NCBI RefSeq assembly: GCF_037392515.1
Contig: NC_090292.1
Location: 41,278,747 to 41,342,746, forward strand
Origin: Haliotis asinina
Taxonomy: Eukaryota > Mollusca > Gastropoda > Lepetellida > Haliotidae
DNA: 64,000 bases
Direction of reading: 5' to 3'
Shown here: positions 36,081-50,114 of the stretch, piece by piece
Layout of the letters: each line of letters begins with the position of its first letter
Position numbering within the stretch: position 1 is the first letter of the stretch
Notes under the pieces: model-generated
The model's database searches: none
Told to the model about the DNA's origin: nothing
What the model saw: only the letters and a program-made list of their open reading frames with translations
Position numbers and translations under genes: made by a program

Positions 36081-39000
36081 CTGTAACAGGCAACAAATAT
36101 TAAAGGTTAGTTAAACAAAAATACCAAATGACTATCGTTCGTATGTGTCTACAATAGAATCAGTAACGAGCCCGGTTAACAGGCACTCGAGCGAGACTAT
36201 TATCATACGTTTCTGGTGCGTCTAAGGGACGCAACTCGTATGAAAACGTAACGAACTACGTAAGGTCCTAATGGTTAAAGCGTCTGCTCGTCACGCCGAA
36301 GACCAGGGTTCGAATCCCCACATGGGTGCAATGAGTGAAGCCCAATCCGATGTCCTCCGCCGTGATATTACTGGAATATTGCTAAAATGGCAATGCATAA
36401 CTTAACTCATTCACTCACTTATCGGGTAAGACGGGACTACAATCAGATGTCGACAAATCAGCGTTAGAAAACAAACATATGCATTCGTCTAGACATGTCG
36501 ACTGTTGACATAGAAACGTGTTGTCAACACGTATGAAAACATATAGGTCATGTGGAAATACATGAGATAATACAAACAATTTTCAAAGTCTATAGACACC
36601 TAAATCGTAAACATTACGAAGTACTGTGGATTGTCTTTCGAAGCGTGGACAATGTTCAGCGTTCTATTAACGCGTCAGTGGTTCATTGCGAACAGAAATT
36701 CAAAAACGACTGCATGACGCTATTGACCCACGACTAATGCGAAGCTCTTCAGACAAAACTATCCTACGGTCATGAGACATCTCTGACAGAAGCAATGTCT
36801 GTTTGAAATTCCGACTTCTGACAGCGGCTATAACACGTCATGCATGTACGCACAGGACAACAACGTAGGTCAAGGACAATGCGCATGCGCAAAAAGCCGT
36901 TAAGTTGCGTGAAGTTGAACATGATTAACCTGGCTCAACATTTACAAGGAAGTTTGGTCTTTCAGTTTGTTCATATGGCCTTCTGTAAAACCTTTTTAAA
37001 GCCAACTTTGCCTGCTGGAGCGTAATGTCTTTGTGCATGAGACAAACACGTGTACATTTATATAACTTGTGTGTTCGAAGTGGGTGATGCTGGTTGATAA
37101 AATTGTGTTTGGATTAAGTATTGTACAGTAAAAGAAATTCCAACTCGCTCGCCACTCACTCACTCAGTCACTCAATTACTGAACTCGTATCTTGAGCCCT
37201 TAATTGTCATTATATCTGATGTGAATCAACCGCCGCCCCGGCAAACGTGAGTGCCTGAGTTGAGTTTTACGTCGCTTTTGCCAATATTCCAGCAATGTCA
37301 CGAACCCAGGCGTGGGCTCCTCACGTTGTACACATGTGTGAAATCGAATCCAGATCTTCAGGGTTACGTGCGATCACTTTGTCCACCCCTTATCTAACGC
37401 ATCTGACATGATCAGATTAACAAAGTAGCATAGTAATGTCTCTTCGTTTACGTCAGGATGTTGTGAAGCCCATTTCTGGCGTCCCCCGCCTTGATTATTA
37501 ATATTAATATTGATAAGTTTAATATTGAGAGAACCCTTTGTATACAGAGAGCGGACCGTCTGTATGTAGAGAGCAGACCGTCTGTATGCAAAGAGCGGAC
37601 CGTTTGTATACAGAGAGTGGGCGTCACCTACGGCATTGACGACCAGGCCATACACTAATGTGGACTGGTTTGAATCAGCGAACCGTCAAACTCTGACAAG
37701 ACTGACAGTTGGAGACTCTGTGTACAGTTACACTTCATTTATCCGAAACCCTAAACTTTCTACTGTAAAGGTTTGGTAACATCACTGAGTGAGTGAGTGA
37801 GTTTAGTTTACGCTGTCTCAGCAATATTCCAGCGTTATTGCGGAGGGTTGTAAATATACGAGCCTGGACCACATAATCCCGTGATCAACAGCATGAGCAT
37901 TGATCTGCACAATTGGGATATGATGACAAACAAGACAGCGAACCTGACCACCAGATCAGGTTAGTCATCTTTTTGAACATCGATCTACGAAGCTGGGACA
38001 CATTACATAGGAAGTAGAACTCACCTGTGTTTTTGAGGATGACGTGAGGACGTAATGGCGAAGTATCTGGACAAGAGCAACCTTTATCAGAACGAGGCCG
38101 AACTTGAAGCCTACGCACATGCGCGGACCGTGTCCATAAGGAAGATAACTGTAGAGAGGTCGCTTTTCCTTGTTTTGTTTGCTGAATCTCTCTGGGATGA
38201 ATTTGTCCGGCTCGGGGTAAAGGGTCTCATCGGCATACATGCTAACAGCCATAACTCTGATTTTCATCCCTTTACGGAAAGGAATTCCATCGACTTCACA
38301 ATCTTCGGTGCAGGTGCGTGCAACGCTGTATACAAAAAGCATACTGTAAACATTTGTTTGTAGATGAGGTGAAATATTCACCATGTTCAAGAATATACGG
38401 CGTAAATCTCTAATTACTCATTCATTCCTTCATTCAAGTGAGTGAGTTTAGTTTTACGCCGCACTCAGCAATATTCCAGCTGTGTGGCGGCGGTTTGTAA
38501 ATAATCAAGTCTGGACCAGACATTCCAGTGATCAACAGCATGAGTATCGACCTGCGCCACTGGGAACCGATGACATGTGTCAACCAAGTCAGCGAGCCTG
38601 ACCATCCGATCCCGTTAGTCGACTCTTAAGACAAGAATAGTCGCCATGGGTTTCTGAAGACCAATTCTACCCCGGTCTCATTCGTTCAGGATAAAGTGAA
38701 ACGGGGTCCAGCGTCGTATTTAAGAATATGCGCCTACATTGGATGACGTGCATGCGTGTGTGCGTGTGACTCCTTGTACTAGACAAGACCAAAGAAGTCT
38801 TTCCATCGCCCCTGTACTCATATGGGGAATCGACCAAGGACATGGGTGTAATCAGAACATTTTCCACCCAGGACCAACGTTATAACTTCGTCATCAGTGA
38901 CGTGAGTTATACGAGGCGACTCAGGGGATCGGATGGTCAGACTCGATGACATGGTTGACATGCATCATCATATCGCAATAACGTAGAGCGATGCTCGTGA

Positions 39001-42000
39001 TGTCAGTCACTGGATTGTCATGTCCAGACTCGATTTACATACTGCTGTCACATAGCAGGAATATTGCTGGGTTTGACGTTAAACATACGAACTAGAACCC
39101 TTATCTAACAGTTTGAATACAACATCTCCCGTAAGCATATGTGCGTGTGCGTGTGCGTGTGCGTGTGCAATTAACATACCCAGGTATCACGGGGAATACT
39201 CGACTTGTTTCTTCGATAACCATGTCGAGATATTCCATCTGCGACAGCAAGTCGTAGTCAAAAGTCTGAAAACAACAATGGGTAAACGGAACATTCTCGC
39301 AAGCCAGGGGTATTTTCTGTTGAGGCTCTTTATCACATACAAGTCAGCCATGTTCACTTGTTCTGCTGAGAATCAATGATATCGCAAGGGTTAAAAAAAT
39401 CATCGCCCGGGACAAGTCAGTTTTCAATTCGGGCAATCAAATAATGGTAGTGGGCTACTAGGTAATTTCCGCGTACGGTTTCAAACTAAAAAAAACCAGT
39501 TACTTGGATTTCATCTCATATATTCTTAAACTGCAGCTATTAAAGTTCGCAACGATAATAAAGTAGAGTTATGTTTCTTGGCTATTTATCACTTTGCGCT
39601 TAATAGTCCAGTAATAATTAACATGAAATACCATGTTGATTTATTCTTTCATAAGTTCACCATTATGACTACGTCATAAAAATCAGGCTAGTTGAATATT
39701 GGTCCTTCAACAAGTGGCTTTTAAATACATTTTGAACAGTGGAAAACACAACCAAGAAATTACCCTACCTCATTTTGTGAGACTTTATTTATTTCATCTG
39801 TAAGCCTTTCCTGCACATCTGGGTTGGTTGCCAGAAGGTGAAGCGCAAACGACAGAACTGAACTTGTTGGGCCAAGACCTCCTCCAACCATGGTGGCTGC
39901 CTGACTTAGTAATTCGTCATCCGACAGATGGCGCTTGACGTCGTTATTGTCTTCGTCAGTGGAAACTGAGTAACCTTCTATGAGACGACGAAGGAGATGT
40001 TTTGACTGGTTCTCTGGGCACTGCGCCATCTGTCAACAGATGTTCCCCTTTAATAATACTGCGTCATGAACATTTCACCGAAAACAATTTCAGATTACAA
40101 CACCTGGCATTGATTAATCCTTATTTTTCTATTGATCGTAAAATCTAATTTAAAAAAGACCTATCAAAATGAATTCGTTGGAGATCTGTTTTACGAAAGT
40201 AAGTAGAAATTAGCAATTTGTTTCATATATAAATCTCTAAGTCAATAACATTTCAACAACATCGCGGCGTGGCACACCAGAAATGGGTCTCACACACTGT
40301 ACCCATGTCGTGACGAGCAAACGGTTTAACCACTTGGCTACGACCCCCCTCCCCTCTCGAAGATAAATTAACAGTACAAGTCATGTGACGCTGTCGAATT
40401 ATTCAGATTTATATTATTTAGTGAGACACAAACAAGGCAAACATTGTTATTATACATTATACATAGCATTCACTGTTTACCTTGACATAATTATGTTTCT
40501 TAAGTGATCATAACAAAATTCTAAGTTGAACGCTCTTTTCCTAAATGCGGAAATACAACGTAAAATTCCCCCAAAACCAGACCATAGAGCAAATGATACC
40601 TTTTGTTTTTCTTTCTCAATGAGCTTTTTCATATTCTTTAAATGCAGTGCGTGGAGTTGGCGATGTTCTGTGTCAAACAGCTGTAGGAACCATGTGAGTG
40701 ACGGGAACAACCCTGTAAGGAGAATGTACTGTTACATTAGCCCTACGTGAGCATAATATATGCACACAGGAGCGTTGAATCACATCACTCTCAGCAATAT
40801 TCCAGATTTAACTAGATGCTGTGTATGAGCTTAGGCAAAGCTGACAGGTCGTTGACACTACCGTCAACACAGGACGCCGGACGCCATCAAGGTACACAAA
40901 GAAACAAGTCTGACAGCCCGATCCACTTAGACAACGGGACCCGTGAAGATCGGGGTTAGAATTGATCTTCAGTAACCCATATTTGTTTGTCGAGGTGACT
41001 AACGGGATCGGGTGGTCAGGCTCGCCGCGTTGGTTGACGCGCCATCATATCCCGAGTACATAGGTCGATATCCATGATGTAACGACAAACGGAAATCTGG
41101 TGTCCTTGGCGTCTTCAGCACCGACACCTTCTGTGCAGAGTTGCGGCCCTTGAACATGCGTCAATGCTCACACTGATGACCACTACATTGTCTGGCGCAG
41201 ACTCGATTGTTTACAGCCCGTCTCCAAATAGATGGAGTATTTCTGAGTGCGGCTTAAAACAACAAACTATCACAAGGATGCAGTGGGGTAACCTAGCAGT
41301 AAAAGTGTTCTCTATACACGCCGACGACACCAGTTCGACTCTCCACATGGGTACATCATGAGAATTCTGGTGTCTCACTCTAAAACATTCCATCTTTCAA
41401 CATTGACACTGGGCAGCAGTTACGCTGGGTATCTTCATAGTTTAGGTGTCCTGACTCACGGAGATGCCCGGAGTTACCCGAAGTTACCAGAGTCTCCCCT
41501 AGATGACATTGTTGGTACAGTGCATGCTCATCAAGCGCATGACCGGGGTCGATTCCCACCAAACGCCCATTTCTGGACCAGACAATCCAGTGATTCATGA
41601 ACATCGATCTAAACCACCGGATCCCGTTAGTCGGTCTGTTACGACAACCCTGGGTTACCGAAGACAAATTGGTCACACTCGCCTAAATGGGTTCTGTCTC
41701 CTTTACGAACGGGTCTTTCAACATAATGAAGCTTGTACCAATATAGTTTAGTCGGGCACAAAGATACATGTAGTTTGATGTAGCAGTTTAGGTTTCCACA
41801 AACACATACGCGCAAAGCCAGCGAGTTGGTTCTCCGCTGCACCCGATCTGTTGAACGCCAACATGTATCTGTACAATATCTCCTGGGCGTTGTTGAGGCT
41901 GTCGCAGTCATAGTCAAATGCTGCGTTCGCGAAGGCGTCGAGGGTGTATCGCTCCGCCAGTCTGAAACAGAAGCAGTGGATTGGTAACGATGACGTTACT

Positions 42001-45000
42001 GAGTGAGTGAGTGAGTGAGTGAGTGAGTGAGTGATGTTTGAGCTTTTAGCAGAGTGACAAGTTCAACCTTATCCCCCATCAAATCATTTATATCGACTCC
42101 AGATCTACTCTTGAAATATATATCCCTGGACTGAGTTTACACAACGATTATTTTATGGTGTTCTATTGAGTCGGTTTGATCTACGTCCGAAGACCGACTA
42201 GTCAAGCCAAAACCATCTTTTTCTCTAAACTCCGTTTCAGCCAAATGTGTGAAGCCCATTTCTGGTGTCCCCTGCTGAGGTACTGCTGGAAAATTGCTAA
42301 AAGCGGCGTAAAGTAGTACATAATTTGAGAGTGATTGAATGGGTTTCGCATGTAAGGCTTCGACCCCGGTGCCACAGACGAACGATTTAAAAATTAGGCT
42401 ACACGTTTATGGAGGCGACAAACCAAGGACAGGATTTGAACAACAATTACGAAATACGAGGTTGGGGCAGTGATTGAGGTGACCATATACTCACCCAGCG
42501 ATGTCCACATTTTCCACACCATCTTCAACTGAAGCTTCAAGTCGTTGTAGTAGCTTACTTGATGTTCGAGTTACGCCAGAGACAATCTGTTATGAAATAA
42601 ATATGCCATATACAACAATCCACGGTTTAAACGAATTAAACCAAATATAAATTCGTTAATTCGCCAGTTCGTTACACCCGTGTTCTTTCTAAACGCAATC
42701 TGCTGCAGCAATTGACCACAGACACGCTTCTAAACGCAATCCGCTGCAGCAATTGACCACAGACACGCTTCTAAACACAATGTGCTGCAGCAATTGACCA
42801 CAGAAACGGTTCTAAATGCAATCTGCTGCAGCAATTGACAACAAGAACGGTTCTAAACGCAATCTGCTGCAGCAATTGACCACAAAAACGGTTCTAAACG
42901 CAATCTGCTGCAGCAACTGACCTCAATAACGGTTCTAACGCAGTCTGCTGTAGCAATTCATAGGTGATTTAGGCTACTTGTTTGGCTGTTTACGCCGCAC
43001 TATTTCAGCAATATGGCGTCGGGCTGTAAATAATCGAGTCTGGACCAGCCAAGCCAGTGATCAACAGCATTTGCATCGATCTACGCAAGAAGGATGCAAT
43101 GGCATATGTCACCCAAATCAGTGAACCTGACCTCCCGATCCTGTTAGTCGTCTCTTACGACAAGCTGAAGACCCATTCTAACCTGGATCTTATTCGGGCT
43201 GATAATTTAGGAATTTTCACTGTCAAAGCAGCAGATCTGTGCCTGAAAAGATCTTCAAAGAAGACCTTGGCAAGGAGGGCTTGGTCACTGGAGATGAGTC
43301 GGTTCTGTTGTGTACAGTTGCGTCCCTTTGACAAGTAAGAGTTACGTCCCTTTGAGGAGTGATAAATTAGGATCGGGAATTTGACATTCACATTTTTGCT
43401 GCCATGTTTGCAAGTTTGCCATGAAGTTGTAAAATCAAATATACCGACATGTCTATTCAAATATTATTGTTCAAACCCGCGTTAAACTAAACGGTCCCGC
43501 TAACACCTATTCAAAAAGGCGCGGCAATGACGACCTTGACCCCACGATAATCTGCTCACCTCTTTCAAACATTTGGAATGGAACGCCTTAGCAACCACCA
43601 TTCTCTGTCGTTTCCACAATTCGCCGTTAGCGTTCTGAATGCCCAGCTCATCAAGAGGGTTGAGGAACGGCGTGCACGCCTGTAAAGATATCAATAAAAT
43701 GTTTGAATTCTTAAGTGTACGACTTTACTTCATTATGCTTAAGTTATTGTTTGTAAATATCTCACTGCAAATCTGCTTAAATTCCCGACATTTGGATGCC
43801 TTTGCTGGACGCTGATCTATTTATAATTTGGCGATGATACTTCATTTGATGTATGTCAGTTTTTAGGCCTACAATTTTCGGTGTTAATCGGGTTGAATAC
43901 AGAGAATGTCATTTAATATTCTGGGTTGATGTTTGGTGGAGACAGACGAGAAAGACACAGTTTAGGGAAGGAACTCACTTTTGTTTCTCGACGTCCAAAT
44001 TTCAAATAATAAACGATCGGACTCTAAACATCTAGGAATAAAAGAATTATGTAATAATTTAAGCATGATTTTTTTTTACTCAAACGTATGGCAAGAGGAA
44101 TCACTGAACACAGCCATGTTTTATTTAAAAGACAATTTCCAGGTCGTACCGGTCGATCGCTGAAACAAGCGAACCTCTTGACCAGGATCTGCTGGGTCAG
44201 CCGCGGGTCAGAGATGACCATACTTGGGTGGAGGCCCTCGTAGAAGCTGTCGTAAAACAAGATGGACAACATTACAGTCCCGGCTGCAACAACTTCGTCA
44301 ATACACGTAGATGAATAATTTATTGTGAGTGAGTTTAGGTTTACGCCCCACTCAGCAACATTCCAGTTAGATGGTGGCAGTCTGTAAATAATCGAGTCAG
44401 GGACAGACAATCCAGTGATTAACAACATGACGATTGTGAGTGATAAAATATTGTTTTAAGCCGCATCCTAGAATAACCCTTGGGGGAATTCTATGAATTG
44501 AAGAAATAATTAGATATGTTCCCGTCAGCCCTTCAAACAGTCGAGTCTGGACTATCAAACACCAGTGATTGATAGTATGAACAACGACCATGAAGGTTAG
44601 GGGAGACGGCCATCAACTTGGCCATCATCTGATCCATTTAGCATTTTATATGTGTGTTCCAAGATGTCACAAGGGACGAATAAAATAAAGCAATATAAAA
44701 ATGTATGATCCGATAGCGTTGGTCAAACTTAAAAGCTTCTTGATGAAGAAAATAGTACGGTACCCACTGAAGCAAAATATATCTTACCCAAAAACCTTTC
44801 CATATGTTTTACTCCAGTCTTTAAACACATCAAGTGCAAACTGAAAAACAAAGGTGGACGCTGAAGTCAAGTACATGTGTACTGTAGTTTTAAAAACTGA
44901 TGATGATGGTGAGGGTGGGGGTTAGTGGGTGGTGACGTGATAGTCCAGTGATCATCGCCTGGGTCCGAGTATATATATGAAACAAAGCTGAAGCTTTAAA

Positions 45001-48000
45001 ACATAATCTACGGCTGTAGACAGTTTCCTAAATGCTGCGATTTAAAAAGTTAAAATTTGAATTAAAAATAAATAAGAATATAAACAGAGCTTCTTCCGAC
45101 GTTAATGTTTGGCTCACAATCCGTCCCGTGTCTAGATCAAGTTATATTTAGCCGTTGAAACCCGGTGACGCGGAAATAGTCTGTGTGCTATATTTGCATT
45201 AAGCTTGACATCACAAGCATTGTGATCCGAGTTAAATATTGTAGTCTGCACTGTCAACTACATCCAGCAAACCGAAGACGGTCAAAGACAGGCATCCGCG
45301 TGATGTTGGGGTATTGGGAGCTGTGCCACAGGGGAGACACTGAAGGGGTGGAAGAGGGGGTGGGGGAGGGTGTACACGTAAATATGAAATACCTAGGATA
45401 TGTGCAACCAAAATCCCATCTGGTACTCTTATATCGACCACGTCCCATCAATCTCGCCCAACGTCACTACACCCAATCTCACCGTATGCCCTTGTAATCC
45501 TCTTCACCTCTAAACGCCTTCCACCCCCACCCCTAACCCTCACCCCCACCCCCACCATCACTTCACCCAAACCCACACCAACACGATCTCGTTAGTCGCC
45601 TCTTACGACAGGCATAGTCGCCTTTTATGGCAAGCATGGGTTGCTGAAGGCCTATTCTACCCCGGGACCTTCATGGGAAGATATCATATCGACTTTCTGA
45701 CAAAAATACACGACTTCTAAATGAAAATTGTCAAATTTCAAAACCATACCCGCGCTTGATAACCATCACTGACGGCATGCCCACCTTTAAGACAATCGGG
45801 GCTGCAGGGTAGCCTTATGGTTAAGGCGTTCGCTCGTCACACTTAAGACCCAGATTCGATTCCTCACATGGGTACGATGTGTGATGCATGTTCCCGCCGG
45901 GATATTATTGCTAAGGCGGCGAAAATCTAAACTAAACCAACGCCCTCATTAAATCACTTTAAGCCAATCCACATTGAAATTTGCTTTGTTTATTATTTTC
46001 GTAACACTAACATTGTTGAACTCGCCATTTTTTCTAGCAGTTTAACAGGTTTATTTTCTTCATAACGAAGTGTGATGATTTGCTTGTATCAACTCTTGAC
46101 ACGTGTTTATATCGTGAACATCACCTACAGCATTAGTGACCAAGTTAAGTGTGGGCGCAAGTTAATTTTACACTCAACAATAGTCCAGCTACATGGTGGC
46201 GGTCTGTAAATAATCGTGTCTGAGCATCGATCTACGCAATTGGGTTATGATGACCTGTGTCAACTAAGTCAGCGAGAATGATCAAGTTAGTCGCCTCTTA
46301 CCAGACAATCTGGTGATCGACAGCATGAGCACCACTCAATTGGAATTCTAAGCACGATCTTCACGTGACTGGCAGTCTAACAAATTTCTTTTCTTTTTAT
46401 AACGAAGCATAATTATTTCCTTGTTTGTACCAATTCCTGAAACGTGTCTGTTTCGTGAATATCGCCTACACTGGCCCAGTTAAGTGCCTGACCCGGCAAT
46501 CCTGTTCACCCTTAGAGCGTGTTACGCTTACCTTGGACTTAAACTCGGCCACGTTGCCGAATAGAAGAATCGGCTTTGGCCCTGGGATCCCGAGTTTTTC
46601 AAAGACAGAATGGCACTGCTTCAAGTACCTGAAAATATACGCAAACCGGTAATATATTGTCACAACATTAGAGTGAGTGAGGTTTTACGCCGCGTTTAGC
46701 AATATTTCCAGCAATATCACTGTGCGGGACACCAGAAATTGACTTCACACATTGTACCCATGTGTGGAATCGAACCCGGGTCTTAGACGCGACGAGGGGA
46801 CTCATTCTCCACTAGGTTACCCCAGAGCCGCTATAATTTGAAGTGAGACTTATGCACATCATAGTAAGGCGCTATTACACGCTTAGATTTTACGTTCTCA
46901 TTGTAATTTACGACAATGCAAAATGAGTAAGCGGAATATATTTACATGACGGCGGTCTGTAAATAGGTCTGGACCAGACAATCCTGTGACCACCCGATCT
47001 TACGACGAGCATGGTTCATGAAGATCTAACACGGATCTTCACGTGTCCGGTGAGACAGAGATAGCAAGACAGAGCAAACGAAGGAGAATGGAGAGAGGGG
47101 GAAGGAGAGAGAGGGGAGGTGGCGGTAGAGAGAGAGGGGGGTAGGGATAGAGAGAGGGGAGGTAGGGGTAGAGAGTGAGGGAGGTAGGGGTAGAGAGAGG
47201 GGAGGTAGTGGTAGAGAGGGGAGGTAGTGGTGGAGAGGGGAGGTAGTGGTGGAGAGAGGGTAGGTGGCGGTAGAGAGAGAGGGGGGTAGGTATAGAGAGA
47301 GGGGAGGTAGGGGTAGAGAGTGAGGGAGGTAGGGGTAGAGAGAGGGGAGGTAGTGGTAGAGAGGGGAGGTAGTGGTAGAGAGGGGAGGTAGGGGTAGAGA
47401 GAGGGGAGGTAGCGGTAGAGAGAGGTAGGTAGGGGTAGAGAGAGGGGAGGTAGGGGTAGAGAGAGGGAGGTAGGGATAGAGAGGGGAGGTAGGGGTAGAG
47501 AGAGGGGAGGTAGCGGTAGAGGGAGGGAGGTAGGGATAGGGAGAGGGGAGGTAGCGGTAGAGAGAGGGAGGTAGGGGTAGAGAGAGGGGAGGTAGCGGTA
47601 GAGAGATAGAGGAGGTAGTGTTAGAGAGAGGGGGATGTGGGGGTAGAGAGAGGGGAGGTAGGGGTGGAGAGAGGGGTAGCTGTAGAGAGAGAGAAGGGGG
47701 TAGCGGTAGAGAGAAGTAGAGGTAGAGTCGAGATAAGGAAGTGGAGGTAGAGAAAGAGGTAGAGGTAAAGAGAGAGTTGGCAAGACAGGGAAGTGGGGGT
47801 GGGAGGGAGTGAGAAGAGAGAGGAGAGATATAAGAAGAGGATATGCGTGGGAGGAGTCACTTAAATGCCACATGGCAACAAATACGTACTTTATCGTCTT
47901 GGAAACTAGAAAACTGCATTAAACGAAAGACACCGCTGAATCACTAGCTCAACGATTCTATATAAAATGCACATTTTCAGCTTTGAAATTCTCGTCAAAC

Positions 48001-50061
48001 GGTGGTCACATAACACCGCGACGTTTTTAAGTCTCGTTAAAGCCGATGTGTTTTTCCTTTTTTACATTTAAGATGAGAATTTAATTATTACCGATACAAG
48101 AACTCGACAAACGTCTTATTTTTGGCATTATGCCTTCGCACTCAATGTATCCTTCAGAAAAACACATGCATACAAGGGGAAAGGTTTCAACGACTCTCTG
48201 AAAGCACCAAAAGCAGAAGAACGCCGCCTCCGCAATTCCATTCTGCGTACAGGATACAGACGTGTAGCTAGAACGTTAAGTTAGTGAGTTTAGTTTTACG
48301 CCGCACTGAGCAATATTCCCGCGATATGGCAGCGGTATGTAAATAATCGAGTCTGGACCAGACAATCCAGTGATCAATATCATGAGCATCGATCCACGCA
48401 GTTGGGAACCGATGACATGTGTCAACGAAGTCCCCCGATCACCCTGAACACCTGATCCCGATAGCCGCATCTTAGGACAAGCATGAGTTAGCAAAGATCA
48501 GTTCTTACCCGGGATCTTCACGGATATGTAAAACGTTACACAAAGCATTTGGAAAATTAATTGTATTTAATTACCGTTGCTGATGACAGCGTAAAGTGAC
48601 TGGTTATGACTTTACAACGCCATAAGTCAGTTTACCCATGTGGGGAGCGAACCCAGTTTTTGCGGGATTAGCATATCACCCTGTTATCCAGCCCTCAGAT
48701 TTAAAAGTATGTGTTTACAGATTACGGCCTAATCCTTCGAAATTTGAACAGTCAGCAGTGCAGATCCGTCGAATCATGCTCGAGTGGTTCTGTGCTCATC
48801 GGTCGAATTTCAGACAGCGTTAACACACTGGAAGAGTCATATGTTAAGGGAATGGCTTGTATTGGATTATTAGATACCGCGCTACTGATTTGGTTTTTTT
48901 CCTCCTTTTTTCTGTTTGTGTATCTGTTTATTTAAAAGAAGCACTAAGCAAGATTGTGCGATGAGGTTCTGTACATATTCTGCCCGAACCAGACAATCCA
49001 GTGATTGATGTCATGAACAACAGTCTGTATAGCTGGGATACGATGAGATGCATCAAGCATTTGCCTTTGGCAATGAACGTGAATGGTGTTCAGTGCCTTA
49101 GTGATCAGAATTGTCTAGAGATCTATTTTTAACCATCTAGTTATCTCGAACTGGAGTGGGGTAGCCTAGTGGTTAAAGCAGCCGCTCGTCACGCTTCAAA
49201 CACGGGTTCGATTCCCAAACACGGGAACTATGTGTGAAGCTCATTTCTGGTGTCCCCTGCTGTGATTATACTGTAATGCTGCTAAACGCGGCGTAAAACC
49301 ATACTCACCCACCACTCATCTAATTGCTGCATATTGATCAAGTGCTAGTTGTCTAGTGCTAAACTGACATACCGTCTATCGAACTCATGGACGAGGGGCC
49401 TACTGACAACACGGGCTATTGATCTAAAGATCGTTTCCCCCTAGTCAAAACACGCTCACTGCTGGCTTCGATGTCGAGGCTGCGAGTGCGGAGGGCGACC
49501 TTCGTGGACTGAGACGGAGGGTTAGATGGGGAGGGTTCAGAGACGGTCGTGAGCCGCCGTCAGATTGACATAGCTCCATAAGTCAAACATCGCGCACTTC
49601 CCTTCAAATGTCGGTCACTGGGTCGAACCAAGAAGTAGGTCTGGTTAGTTTCACTAGACGACCTTGGGTGTGGACGCCGTATTAGTATTTTTTTATTGTT
49701 ACTTTTTCTATCACCAGTTGCAGTATAGTAGTAGCTGTAGCAGTAGTAACCGTAGTCATTCTATTAATTGCTGTTAGTATATTGTTGTCGTTGTTGTATA
49801 TAGTAGTAGGAGTAGTATAGTAGTAGCAGTAGTGGTAGCAGTAGTAGTGGTAGTAGTAGCAGTAGCAGTTGTAGTAGTAGTAGTAGCAGCAGCAGTAGTA
49901 GTAGTAGCTTAGCAACAGCAGCAACTGTAGTAGTAGCTTAGCGAAGCAGCAGCAGTAGTAGTAGAAGCAATGGTAGTTGTGGCAGTAGCAATAACAGTAT
50001 AGTTGTAAAAGTAGCAGCAGTAGTGGTAGTAGCTTAGCAGCAGCAGCTGTAGTAGTAGTAG

Positions 50062-50114
<53 letters not shown>

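Noticed and set aside
37965-38390. Reading the P450 heme-domain frame as a 141-residue single-exon protein
   Set aside because: Upstream and downstream extensions are intronic. TATACAG at 38326-38332 and GTGAGT at 38019-38024 bound the real exon and fit the phases of exons 10 and 12.
47016-47873. 285-codon minus frame rich in Ser/Leu/Pro/Tyr
   Set aside because: Complement of a purine-rich tandem repeat inside a P450 intron. The same happens at 53099-53989.
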